Source: an uncultured Muribaculaceae bacterium (GTDB taxonomy: Bacteria > Bacteroidota > Bacteroidia > Bacteroidales > Muribaculaceae). From it: a stretch of DNA of 64,000 bases. The notes under the pieces are model-generated. The model had not been told where the DNA came from, ran no database searches, and saw nothing but the letters and a program-made list of their open reading frames with translations. The stretch is from positions 248,001 through 312,000 of the forward strand of contig CAKUJD010000003.1 of the NCBI GenBank assembly GCA_934661195.1, given 5' to 3'. Every line of letters starts with the position of its first letter. Within the stretch, counting starts at the first letter, position 1. This document shows, piece after piece, positions 34,092 to 42,779 of the stretch. The position numbers were made by a program, and so were the translations under genes.

Positions 34092-34498
34092 ATTAATATA
34101 ACCACTTTCTTATGTAAGTAAATTTTGAGATTGTAAAATTAGTGGCTAAAATTCAAACGAACTTACACAAATCACGGCATAAGTTACCAATTTCTCGGCC
34201 CAGGTGTTTTTTTTCTCATTTTTTGGCCGCACGGCTGAAAACCATTTGGCGGAGTGGAATTATTGTGATATATTTGCCGCTGGAAAAGAGAGTATGGTAT
34301 CGGTTGACCGTCAACACACAAAGCACACAAGAACCGTTGGCCTCGATTGAATACCCCGACCCACATCTAAAGACAACTTTGCAACTGTTCCCGCAGCAGC
34401 ACGCGCGCAATCATTCTCCCCGTTTGCGAAGCGCTGCCTAAGGCACAAATATTCATTTAACACAAAACATTAACTATTAAAAACTTTACTCAAAAGTT
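34092..34498. other. Divergent intergenic region (407 bp)
   Basis: No credible coding sequence on either strand. It should hold promoters for the minus-strand redox operon and the plus-strand secreted protein gene. I could not find a clean -33/-7 pair; ACAACTTTG near 34374 is a one-mismatch -7 candidate for the plus strand. Confidence 0.5.
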
Positions 34499-35998
34499 AT
34501 GAAAAGAATCTTATCTATTTTGTGCGTCGTCCTGGCAGCGCTGGGCATGATGCAGGCAAAAACCATCACGGGCAGCTTTGCATGGCAGAAAATAGCCAAC
34601 CAAGGCTCGTTCAGATTTACACAGACCTCTATTCCTGTGACAATCACCATCGACGAGGACGCCAAGACGGTGAGCATCGACAACATGTTTGGCTACCGCG
34701 GCATGCCGCTCAAGGGCACCTACACCGAGAGCAGCGGAGCGGTGAAGTTCACCTTCGACAAGGCGCAGAAAGTAGCCTACGACCCGTCAGGGCAAGACAA
34801 GTATGGGTTGTACACGGCCTATGAGTCGTCGTATGGCGCCACATATTACATTAATACGGGCGTGAATGATGACATAAAGGCCACGCTGGCCAGCGACGGC
34901 AAGAGCCTTGCGTTCAGCAAAGATCTGGGCCTGCTGAACATGACAATGGGCGGAAGCCAGGCCACGGTGTTCTTCGGCGGCTGCTCGATTACACTCGACA
35001 CGCAGCTGTTCAGCGACCCCCACGACATCGACATCTTCATCGACAACCAAACCACTGGCATCGTGAAATTCCAAGATGAGACGGGCGCCGCAAGGGAGAA
35101 AGTGGTGGCCGTGCAAAAGGCATTTTTCAACGGCGAGGGCTACGAAGGCATGCTGCGGCCATATGAGCCGGCAGAGGTGGCCCAAGACTATGTGGTGAAC
35201 CCCTGCCAGTCGAAGACGGCCGCCACGTTCACCGGTCTCGACGACGCCACAAAGGCGGCTATGCAAAGTGCAGGCTACGACACCGACTGGATTACCGCCA
35301 ACACCACTTGGCGCGGCTACGGGTATGAGGTGTCGCTCAACACCACCGACGACTTTCAGGCCGAACTGGCACGCTGGACAAGCGAGCAGAATGTGATGAT
35401 TACACGCACCGCGCCCAACATGAGCGACGCCTCCGACATTGGCCAAGGCTGGATTGTGCCCAACGCCACCGCTCTGCGCGCAGGCTGGGAACTGTATGAC
35501 GAGCGCGAGGTGGAAGCGGGCGTCAAGGCCAAATGCGGCCTGCACTTTAAGGACGTGATTCCGGTGAGCACGGCGCTTAGCAGCTTTGACGTGGACTATG
35601 TAATCTACTGGTATGGCAAGGTGAAGAGCGACATGGTGGGCCAAATTCCGCAAGGCGACACGCGCAACAGCAGCTTTGTGCAAGTAGGCGACGACTGGTA
35701 CTACTACGCCCTGCCCAGCAGCAACGACATCTATGTGGCCTCCTCGCAGATGAACTACACAGCAGGCACAAGCGGCGACCCCACCTACCGCCACCCTGCT
35801 GGCTACCACCTGAACGCGCACTTCGATGTGGACAATGTGTCGACAGGCCTCGACCAAAACCTGGCCGGCAAGCAAGTGGCTTCCACACGCTACTACAACC
35901 TGCAGGGCATTGAAAGCCCGGTGCCGTTTAACGGGTTCAACCTGATGCGCATAGTCTACAGCGACGGCACAAGAAAGGTTACCAAGATTTTCCGATAA
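34499..35998 (+). CDS. Secreted protein with a type IX-type C-terminal sorting domain
   Basis: A 499-residue exported protein. The signal peptide (MKRILSILCVVLAALGMMQA) is followed by a beta-rich domain (GSFAWQKIANQGSFRF..., VTITIDEDAKTVSIDNMFGY). A second region follows (ITRTAPNMSDASDIGQGW, GLHFKDVIPVSTALSSFDVD). The last 40 residues, VASTRYYNLQGIESPVPF then GFNLMRIVYSDGTRKVTKIFR, have the YYNLQG...G...Y-x-DGT...K form of type IX secretion signals in Prevotella/Muribaculaceae. It is therefore probably exported through the system that includes PorV and attached to or released from the surface. Substrate or activity is not recognisable. Confidence 0.78.
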   Translation: MKRILSILCVVLAALGMMQAKTITGSFAWQKIANQGSFRFTQTSIPVTITIDEDAKTVSIDNMFGYRGMPLKGTYTESSGAVKFTFDKAQKVAYDPSGQDKYGLYTAYESSYGATYYINTGVNDDIKATLASDGKSLAFSKDLGLLNMTMGGSQATVFFGGCSITLDTQLFSDPHDIDIFIDNQTTGIVKFQDETGAAREKVVAVQKAFFNGEGYEGMLRPYEPAEVAQDYVVNPCQSKTAATFTGLDDATKAAMQSAGYDTDWITANTTWRGYGYEVSLNTTDDFQAELARWTSEQNVMITRTAPNMSDASDIGQGWIVPNATALRAGWELYDEREVEAGVKAKCGLHFKDVIPVSTALSSFDVDYVIYWYGKVKSDMVGQIPQGDTRNSSFVQVGDDWYYYALPSSNDIYVASSQMNYTAGTSGDPTYRHPAGYHLNAHFDVDNVSTGLDQNLAGKQVASTRYYNLQGIESPVPFNGFNLMRIVYSDGTRKVTKIFR

Positions 35999-36110
35999 AG
36001 TTGAAGATTGAAGGATTAAGGAGGGAGTCGGCAGTCATCCAATGGCAAGCGGCTGCAACTGCTACCCCACACCCGCTCCACAAGCCTTTCAACCATCGAT
36101 CCTCATAGGA

Positions 36111-36163
36111 CATAAAAAAACATCGGGGCCAGACTTTTCGGTCTGACCCCGATGCGTTTTTTT
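36111..36163. terminator. Bidirectional terminator between the secreted protein and hsp20 genes
   Basis: Arms CATCGGGGCCAGAC (36121-36134) and GTCTGACCCCGATG (36141-36154) with one mismatch, flanked by a run of A on the left and of eight T on the right, so it works on both strands. The genes converge here. Confidence 0.85.
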
Positions 36164-36282
36164 TCACAATAAACCTAAATCTAAACTACTACTTTGCGTT
36201 GGTGCGTTTTTATCGTGCTTCCCATGGCGGTTGCATTATACCAATATACACTTATGAATCATTGTTGCTTTTTCAAGCGGCA

Positions 36283-36711
36283 TCACTTAACGTCGATGAC
36301 CTTTTGGGCCTTCTTGAGCTGCTCCTGTGAAACTTTTGGCAGAACCACGTTGAGCACGCCGTTGTTGACGCTGGCCTCAATCTTCTCCTTGTCGACATCA
36401 TCGGGCAGGATAAGTGCCTGATGGAATTGAGTGTAAGAGAATTCGCGGCGCAGATAGTGAGCCTCTTTGTCTTTCTCTTCCTTCTTGTCTTTCTTCTCAA
36501 ATGCTATCACAAGGTTTTCATCCTCATCGAGGCTAACCTTGAAGTCGTCTTTGGTCATGCCCGGAGCTGCGACCTCAACGTCATATTCATTATCTTTTTC
36601 AATCACATTGATGGCCGGAGCTGTGGCGTTGGCCTTGGGCAGATAGTCGGTATCAAAGAAATCATTGAATACATCGGGTAACCAAGTCTGATTATTTCTG
36701 CGAGTGATCAT
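36283..36711 (-). CDS. Small heat-shock protein, Hsp20/alpha-crystallin family
   Basis: A 142-residue chaperone that binds unfolding proteins in an ATP-independent way. It begins MITRRNNQTWLPDVFNDFFD. The alpha-crystallin domain (about residues 35-140) contains DVEVAAPGMTKDDFKVSLDE and REFSYTQFHQALILPDDVDK, then the signature NNGVLNVVLPK. A Lys/Glu-rich insertion (EKKDKKEEKDKE) lies in the loop between strands 3 and 4, as in Bacteroidetes homologues. It is a single gene with its own terminator; the leader is AT-rich. Confidence 0.95.
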   Translation of the reverse strand: MITRRNNQTWLPDVFNDFFDTDYLPKANATAPAINVIEKDNEYDVEVAAPGMTKDDFKVSLDEDENLVIAFEKKDKKEEKDKEAHYLRREFSYTQFHQALILPDDVDKEKIEASVNNGVLNVVLPKVSQEQLKKAQKVIDVK

Positions 36712-37217
36712 AATTTTAATCTCCTATATTTAAAAGTCCTTTTTTTTATCAATTTTTCTTGAACGCTGCCCACTCGGTGTGAACCGCGTTCGCCTATAGG
36801 CTTTAGCAAATGCTGTGCCATGGCATGCCGGCGGCAATTTTCTGCAATTTTGTCCACCTGGGCGACAAAATGTAGCCAACCGACCCCATTCCGCCTATAA
36901 ATCATGACAAAGCTACCACTTCGGGCACCATGTGCACCGTCTAAGACAAAGAAGCTGAATGTGGGGGAGGCCGCACCATTGGAAAATGACATATATCAGT
37001 TGATTAATACATGATTTTATTAATTGTGTCTTCGGGGTTTTTCAGCAGCGATGCCACAATTCATACTTTTTTATAGCGAAACATGTGTGGCAACGCCCAT
37101 CGGCGCGCGGTAGGCCGCGCCACTACATTAATTTTCTGCGCCTCAAAGGGTTAAATCGAGAAGTTTCTAAAGAATGGCATTAAAAAAGCCCCGAGGAAGT
37201 CACCTCAGGGCTTTGAT
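36712..37217. other. Intergenic region upstream of hsp20 (506 bp)
   Basis: No supported coding sequence. TAGCTTTG on the minus strand (36908-36915) fits a -7 element but lacks a -33 partner and is about 200 bases from hsp20. The right end holds the tRNA terminator. Confidence 0.5.
37182..37213 (-). terminator. Terminator of the tRNA-Val gene
   Basis: On the minus strand AAAGCCCTGAGG pairs with CCTCGGGGCTTT (one G-U pair) around a 6-base loop and is followed by T residues. It begins a few bases after the CCA end. Confidence 0.85.
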
Positions 37218-37295
37218 TGGTAGAGACGAGGGGAATCGAACCCATGACCTCTGCAATGTGACTGCAGCGCTCTGAACCAGCTGAGCTACGCCTCT
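37218..37295 (-). tRNA. tRNA-Val (anticodon CAC)
   Basis: On the minus strand the sequence folds as a complete cloverleaf. It has a 7-bp acceptor stem AGAGGCG/CGTCTCT with one G-U pair, a D arm GCTC...GAGC, an anticodon stem CTGCA/TGCAG with loop GTCACAT, and a T arm with TTCGATT. The central loop triplet CAC reads GUG valine codons. There is one T-C mismatch in the T stem. CCA is encoded at the 3' end (37218-37220). A promoter and a terminator flank it, so it is a single-tRNA transcript. Confidence 0.9.
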
Positions 37296-37313
37296 GTGTT
37301 TTTGTTTACACTG

Positions 37314-37345
37314 CAAAAGTATAAAAAATTTGGCAATGCGGCAAC
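37314..37345 (-). promoter_or_regulatory. Promoter of the tRNA-Val gene
   Basis: On the minus strand GTTG (37342-37345) and TACTTTTG (37314-37321) are 20 bp apart. The predicted start near 37307 lies about 12 bases before the mature tRNA. Confidence 0.7.
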
Positions 37346-37483
37346 ATAAATCAAAAAATATTTTTCTTTTTTTTCCTCAACGCGCCACTTTGCATGCTGC
37401 AAACTCACTCGGCGCCGCTATTCATATTAATAGACATGCTTAACTTTTTTAACAACAAATCACGCAAACACATGATTTTTCCA

Positions 37484-37491
37484 TAAATTTG
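37484..37491 (+). promoter_or_regulatory. -7 element upstream of the repeat protein gene
   Basis: TAAATTTG fits TAnnTTTG; no clear -33 element. The predicted leader would be about 145 bases. Confidence 0.4.
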
Positions 37492-37643
37492 CAGCAAAAC
37501 AATGCAATTAATAGCATTACACATAAAACAGATTTGACTAAATGACACATACACATTGCACTTACATGCCGACTGCCCACCCAAAGCGGCCTTCGGCCAA
37601 ACGCGACACTGTTTTTTATCAATACAAATAAATCTGACAGCCT

Positions 37644-40600
37644 ATGGCAAAAAAGTTTTATCTCTTAGCATTAGTCGTGCTTGCTGCGCTCACCGCCCGC
37701 GCATGGGACGGCAGCGGCACCGAGTCGAGCCCTTACCTTATTAGTAATAAGGCCGACCTCATGGAGCTGTGCACACAGACTTCCAAAAACCTATTGACCT
37801 ACGATGGTGTGTATTTCAAGATGACAGCCGACATCGACCTCGAGGGCGACACGCTGTTTACCGGCATAGCCACCAGCTCGTCGAACAAGACGAAGCGCTT
37901 TTGCGGCACATTTGACGGCGACGGCCATGCCATTCATGGCATCAACATCGACTGCATGGTGTGGAAAACCGCGCCCACGGCCACAACCATGGGCACGCCC
38001 AATGGCACCAAGTGCCTTAGCAACATTGGCTTCATCGGCTATCTGGGCGCCACCGGCACGCTGAAAAACCTGGTGATGGCCCGCGACAACAGTTTTGTGT
38101 TCTTTGGCTACGGCGCTCCTTTCGTTGGCCGCAGCTATGGCACTGTGACGGGCTGCGCCAACTATGCCAACGTGACGGGCTACTCGTCGGACATAGGCGG
38201 CATAGTGGGCCAGAGCGAGAAAGGGTCGGTGATAACCGACTGCCTCAATGCCGGCAACATAAGCACCGGATTTGTGGAAAACGGCGGCATTGTGGGCAAG
38301 AGCAGCGGACGCGTGGAGCGCTGCGTGAATGTGGGCCGCGTGGAGAGCAGCGTGATTTCCACCTTCAAGAGCTCTAACATGACCGGCATTGTGGGCGGCA
38401 TTGTGGGCAGCGGCTACGGCGCAATTGTGCGCGATGTGCTCAACCTGGGCACCGTGGTGGCTGCCTACAAGGCCGGCGGCATTGTGGGCAGCTGGGAAAA
38501 GCCCTACAAGGAAACCACGGGCGACGGCTACAACGACATGTACCGCGCCGTGAGCGCCGGCACCGTGATTTGCGCCAACCATGCGCAGGAAGGCGGCATT
38601 GCTGGCATCGACGGTTCGCTGGGCGAAACAGCCAACGTGTACTGGGACGCGCAGATTGCCCCACTGCACGCCATGGCCCTGAACGCCCACGATGGCACTA
38701 AGGGCGTTGAGACCAGCGTCCTCACCAGCGGCACAGCCCTCGAGGGGCTGCCCACCGACCTGTGGACCTTTGACGCCGGCAAATACCCAGTGCTCAAGCA
38801 ATTTGCCTCCAACGCCACGGTAGAGGCCGCGCGCAAGGTGATTCTCGGCATTCCAGCCAGCCACAGCACCCGCGACCTGAAGGTGAACGCCACACTCAGC
38901 ACCGACGGCGGCTGCACATGGGCCCTGAAGCGTGGCGACGCATTCAGCCTGAACGGCAGCACACTGGTGGCCCCCGCCACCGTGACAGCATTCACCACCG
39001 ACACCCTGGTGGCCACATGCGGCGACTTTGAAAAGCAGTATGTGCTCACCAGCTTCCAGGCAATTCCGCTGCAGGGCAGCGGCACGGCCGAGACCCCATA
39101 TCTGATAGGCAGCCTCGGCGACTGGAACAGCCTGGCCGAATACATCGACGACACCCAAGCCAAGTTCGACGGCCAATATCTGAAGCTCACAGCCGACATC
39201 GACTTCCAGGGCCATAAGTTCACACCGCTCTACAACAGCGGCGTGTCGGAATTCCAAGGCACCCTGCTGGGCAACGGCAAGACCCTGAACGGCATCAGCT
39301 TTGCCGCCACCACGGTAAACCAGGGAATATTCCGCATAATTGGCACACATGGCACCGTGCAAGACCTCACCGCCTCGGGCGCAATAACCTCGGCTTACGC
39401 ATGCACGGGTGCGTTTGCAGGCGCGCTAAAGGGCACAATTAAGAACTGCATTAACCTTGTGAACGTGACTTCGACCAAGAACGGATATGCGGCCGGCTTC
39501 GCCGGCCAGGCCGCCGGCACGGCGCGCCTGATTGGCTGCGTGAACCGCGCCACCATAAGCGCCAAAAACAACTACGTGGCCGGCATTGTGGCCCAAGCCA
39601 CCAGCGACGGCACCACTTATGACCACTGCGCCAACGAGGGCACCGTGGTGAACAACGGCACAGCCACAGGCCAATGCGTGGCCGGCATCGTGGCCTACAG
39701 CAAGCAGGCCACATTCACCGACTGCAGCAACACCGGCAAGGTGGAGGCCAGCGCGCCCGACAAGGTGAGCGCACTTGCCGGCATCGCGGCCCAACTATTC
39801 CACGAGGGCGAGAAGAGCAAGCCCAGCCAGTTCACCCGCTGCTACAACACCGCCAACCTCGAAGGCAAAGCCGTGCTGGGCGGCATACTGGCCGACGTGT
39901 CGACCAACAGCAAGAAAAGGATGGACAACTGCTACAACACCGGCGACATCAAGGTGGTGACCACCAACAAGACCAACCTGCTGCCGTCGGCAGGCCTTAG
40001 CGCATACTACATTCCGGGCGACAGCTACACCGACTGCTACAACACCGGCAACGTGAGCGCCACCACATGCGGCGAAATAGCCGGACTGGTGGGCAACTTC
40101 AAGACCGGCGCCAACGACACCACCGCCGTGGTCACCATCAAGCGCTGCTACAACACGGGCAACATCAGTGCCCCATTCAGCGTGGTGGGCGGCATAGGCG
40201 GCTCATATTTCGACGATGCGATAACCGTTGACAGCTGCTACAACACGGGCGACATCAGCGGCCTCTTCATGGTGGGCGGCATAGTGGCCTCGTTCGGCGG
40301 CCCCACCAACACCATAAGCAACTGCTGGAACTCGGGCAGCATCACCGGCGCCAACCGCGTGGGCGGCCTCGTGGGCAACGACAGCGGCAAGAGCCGCTTG
40401 ACCGGCTGCTACAACACAGGCCGCGTGGCCACCAACTCACAAGACACGTCCAACACCAACGGCCGCGAAACGAGCTACGCCATCGGCGGCCTGGCAGGCA
40501 CAGCCAGCTCGGCCTACACCAACTGCTACAACATGGGCGACGTGAGCGGCTGCAACCAGACGGGCGGCCTGATTGGCCACACGGCCAAGCTGAAGCCCGC

Positions 40601-41264
40601 AAGCCTCACCAACTGCTACAACGGCGGCAAGGTGGCGTGCAGTCTCACCGAAAACTACGGCAACGTGCTGGGCGTGGACGCCGACAGCACCGAGGCCAAG
40701 GTGGCCAACACCTATTTCGTGACCGACTATGGCACACACTCGGTGGGAGCCGAGCACGCCACCGGCCTTGCCATCAAGCAGCTGGCCGGCAGCAAAGCAC
40801 TGGGCGAGGCGTTCGCCGCACCCGATGCATGGTCGCTGCCCGTGCTGGCGGCGCGCGCCGGCGACGACGAGGCCAAAGTGTGGGCCGCGGCAGTGGTGCT
40901 GAGCGAGGGCGACACCTACGACAAGGTGACCTGTCCATTTAAGCTGGGCACACCGGCAGGCGTGAGTTGGACATCGTCGGCAGCCGGAACCGCCATCGAT
41001 GGCAACGACGCGCTGCTGCCCCAAGGCTTCAGCGGCGAGGTGACACTCACAGCCACCTGCGGCAGCACAAGCCGCCAGATTGTGATCAACGCAGCCAACT
41101 TCACCGGCATCGGCACCGTGACCGCAAGCGACCCCGTAGTGGCCACCACCTACTACGACATCAAGGGCAGCCGCGTTGCCGCACCGGCCACGACTGGCGT
41201 CTACATAGCCCGCGACCGCCACATGAGCGGCACCGTCACCACCCGCAAAGTGCTCATCCGCTAA
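37644..41264 (+). CDS. Large secreted repeat protein (GLUG-like, CYNTG repeats) with a type IX-type sorting domain
   Basis: A 1206-residue exported protein. The signal peptide (MAKKFYLLALVVLAALTARA) is followed by two repeat blocks, each opening with a G-S-G-T-(A/E)-x-x-P-Y-L-I segment (WDGSGTESSPYLIS and LQGSGTAETPYLIG). Within each block units of about 20-40 residues repeat a C-x-N-x-G-x-(V/I) core such as RCYNTGNIS, NCYNTGDIK and DCYNTGNVS, separated by VGGIVG-type turns. This is the GLUG/right-handed beta-helix pattern of adhesins and surface proteins. The last 50 residues (VVATTYYDIKGSRVA...GVYIARDR...TRKVLIR) are a sorting-domain variant. Probable adhesin or glycan-binding surface protein; no catalytic domain seen. 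Confidence 0.82.
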   Translation: MAKKFYLLALVVLAALTARAWDGSGTESSPYLISNKADLMELCTQTSKNLLTYDGVYFKMTADIDLEGDTLFTGIATSSSNKTKRFCGTFDGDGHAIHGINIDCMVWKTAPTATTMGTPNGTKCLSNIGFIGYLGATGTLKNLVMARDNSFVFFGYGAPFVGRSYGTVTGCANYANVTGYSSDIGGIVGQSEKGSVITDCLNAGNISTGFVENGGIVGKSSGRVERCVNVGRVESSVISTFKSSNMTGIVGGIVGSGYGAIVRDVLNLGTVVAAYKAGGIVGSWEKPYKETTGDGYNDMYRAVSAGTVICANHAQEGGIAGIDGSLGETANVYWDAQIAPLHAMALNAHDGTKGVETSVLTSGTALEGLPTDLWTFDAGKYPVLKQFASNATVEAARKVILGIPASHSTRDLKVNATLSTDGGCTWALKRGDAFSLNGSTLVAPATVTAFTTDTLVATCGDFEKQYVLTSFQAIPLQGSGTAETPYLIGSLGDWNSLAEYIDDTQAKFDGQYLKLTADIDFQGHKFTPLYNSGVSEFQGTLLGNGKTLNGISFAATTVNQGIFRIIGTHGTVQDLTASGAITSAYACTGAFAGALKGTIKNCINLVNVTSTKNGYAAGFAGQAAGTARLIGCVNRATISAKNNYVAGIVAQATSDGTTYDHCANEGTVVNNGTATGQCVAGIVAYSKQATFTDCSNTGKVEASAPDKVSALAGIAAQLFHEGEKSKPSQFTRCYNTANLEGKAVLGGILADVSTNSKKRMDNCYNTGDIKVVTTNKTNLLPSAGLSAYYIPGDSYTDCYNTGNVSATTCGEIAGLVGNFKTGANDTTAVVTIKRCYNTGNISAPFSVVGGIGGSYFDDAITVDSCYNTGDISGLFMVGGIVASFGGPTNTISNCWNSGSITGANRVGGLVGNDSGKSRLTGCYNTGRVATNSQDTSNTNGRETSYAIGGLAGTASSAYTNCYNMGDVSGCNQTGGLIGHTAKLKPASLTNCYNGGKVACSLTENYGNVLGVDADSTEAKVANTYFVTDYGTHSVGAEHATGLAIKQLAGSKALGEAFAAPDAWSLPVLAARAGDDEAKVWAAAVVLSEGDTYDKVTCPFKLGTPAGVSWTSSAAGTAIDGNDALLPQGFSGEVTLTATCGSTSRQIVINAANFTGIGTVTASDPVVATTYYDIKGSRVAAPATTGVYIARDRHMSGTVTTRKVLIR

Positions 41265-41287
41265 CTTCGCCCCGAACATAGACCTGC

Positions 41288-41318
41288 AGGGCCGGTCCTC
41301 TACCAGAGGGCCGGCCCT
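41288..41318. terminator. Terminator after the repeat protein gene
   Basis: AGGGCCGG-CCTCT and AGAGG-CCGGCCCT arms enclose a very short loop, 23 bases after the stop codon. No long T run, but the stem is very strong. It may also stop transcripts from the AAA ATPase remnant on the other strand. Confidence 0.6.
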
Positions 41319-41402
41319 GCTTGCTTGCAGCACCCAGCATTGGCACTAAGAGAGTCCAAGGCGGGGTGCTGCACATTTGTTTCAATTCAAGCCCTATGCG
41401 GC

Positions 41403-41696
41403 TCACTTGAAGCCCACGCGGGGCCGCTGCGGGCGCTTGCGCGTGAACTCGTCGCGGATTCGCTCGCACTGAGCAATGGTGTCGGCCGAAACAGTGGGCT
41501 CAACCTGCGCAATGGCTTCTTCAAGCACAGCCTGAGAAATCTTCTCAACCTTGCGCTTAAACACCATTCTGGCTGCAGTGTCGATTATCAGCCTTATGTC
41601 CGACGACACGCGGTTTTCGGTCAGAGCCGCCAGCCTGTCGTAATCGATGCCCAGCTCCGTGTCGCGGTCCTTCAGCCCGATTCTGAAATATTGCTG
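41403..41696 (-). pseudogene. 3' remnant of an AAA-family ATPase gene
   Basis: An open frame of 97 residues without a proper start. The translation reads FRIGLKDRDTELGIDYDRLA, then ALTENRVSSDIRLIIDTAAR and ends RKRPQRPRVGFK. This matches the C-terminal lid helix region of Cdc48/FtsH-like AAA ATPases (the LKDR...DYD-x-LA...TEN-x-VSSDI pattern). The Walker motifs and the rest of the ATPase are missing. An in-frame TGA (41697-41699) precedes the homologous part, and the AT-rich island starts immediately beyond. It is best read as a host gene cut by the insertion or deletion that brought in the island. Confidence 0.75.
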
Positions 41697-41726
41697 TCAT
41701 AAAGACGTATACTATGCAGAAATAGG

Positions 41727-42779
41727 CTATATTAAACTTTCACTTTCATCAGAATGCAATTTATTGTTTTCTAATACGCATTCTTTACTTGCATTAGCAT
41801 AGCAATACACACAAAAATGCTTGCAAGTATTATACATACCGATATCTTTGCTAATCATGCAGCCACATACCTTTCTTTGCCCTTTGTCTTTCATACCTTT
41901 GGCATCTTTGATTTTGTGTGGCTTAGATAATTGTCCAAACATATCTCGTTCTGGCAGATAACCAGTATTTAGATAGTAGACAAAGTCTTCATCATCTGCA
42001 AATAACTCCTTCATTAACTCACCGTCAATACAACGATTATGCTCTATACCATATTGATCCAAATCTATGTTTTCGGCACAAGTTGCAAGGGAAAGATTCC
42101 ACCCTTGTTCTTTCCAAATGTCACGCAGTTTAACCAATCCCTCAACTATTTCCGTTCGTTGTTGTTGACTCATTTCTGATAAGCCAACATTCTCTTTTGT
42201 AAAGCATTTGATTTCCTTTATCAGATTATTTTGTACTTTACGATATGCCAACACATCAACGAAGCTAAAAACAAGTTTGTCGGTATATCCCTTTAGCATA
42301 TTGCCAACCTTCCATATTCTATACAAGAGGACTCTTGGAGTTATTTCTGGAGTTAGGATGAGAGGGTCAAAACGCCAAATAACCTTTTCTTTTCCTATCA
42401 TCTCGGATAGCTGTTTGAACGTTTCGACTCGTTGCTCTACAGATGGAACATTAGGTTCTAATCCTTCTTTCACATAATCACTTAATGTTACTTGGAAGTA
42501 ATAATGAATGCCACGCTCATCCAACTCTTTCAGATATGGTAGGATTGGCTTGGGATTTTTCGTCCAAAAAACAATAGCCTTTACATTATTAAAGGATATG
42601 TACATTGGCTTTTTGTTGAAAGGATTGTACCAAACACAATACCCCTTTGCCAAGCGGTTGAAAAACCACTTGGCATAAAAGGCTGGTATATCTGTAGAGC
42701 GGCTTGCCGAAATTATTATAGGAGCAGTTGCTTCAACGTTGTCTCCTATATCTGTAATGATATTTATTTTATCGAGCAT
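41727..42779 (-). CDS. DUF1848 protein with a C-terminal CX3CX2C motif (radical-SAM-like)
   Basis: A 350-residue protein, fourth and last gene of the AT-rich island. IIISASRSTDIPAFYAKWFF, VWYNPFNKKPMYISF and AIVFWTKNPKPILPYL are the conserved N-terminal blocks of DUF1848. FQVTLSDYVKEGLEPNVPS, VIWRFDPLILTP and LATCAENIDLDQYGIEHNRC follow. The C-terminus has C305, C307 and then C319-x3-C323-x2-C326 (KHFCVYCYAN), the spacing of an SAM-radical [4Fe-4S] site, but at the wrong end of the protein. A redox or radical modification reaction is therefore plausible, with nucleic acid or protein as target unknown. It overlaps the preceding 789-residue gene by 11 bases. Confidence 0.85.
   Translation of the reverse strand: MLDKINIITDIGDNVEATAPIIISASRSTDIPAFYAKWFFNRLAKGYCVWYNPFNKKPMYISFNNVKAIVFWTKNPKPILPYLKELDERGIHYYFQVTLSDYVKEGLEPNVPSVEQRVETFKQLSEMIGKEKVIWRFDPLILTPEITPRVLLYRIWKVGNMLKGYTDKLVFSFVDVLAYRKVQNNLIKEIKCFTKENVGLSEMSQQQRTEIVEGLVKLRDIWKEQGWNLSLATCAENIDLDQYGIEHNRCIDGELMKELFADDEDFVYYLNTGYLPERDMFGQLSKPHKIKDAKGMKDKGQRKVCGCMISKDIGMYNTCKHFCVYCYANASKECVLENNKLHSDESESLI

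Larger units (their letters stand above)
37296..37643. other. Divergent intergenic region between tRNA-Val and the repeat protein gene (348 bp)
   Basis: No coding sequence seen. It carries the tRNA promoter at its left and a -7 element for the plus-strand gene near 37484. It is strongly AT-rich. Confidence 0.65.

Noticed and set aside
37644..41264. Possible CRISPR or tandem DNA repeat array
   Set aside because: The repetition is in the protein (CYNTG units) with variable spacing and third-codon changes. There are no regular direct DNA repeats or spacers.
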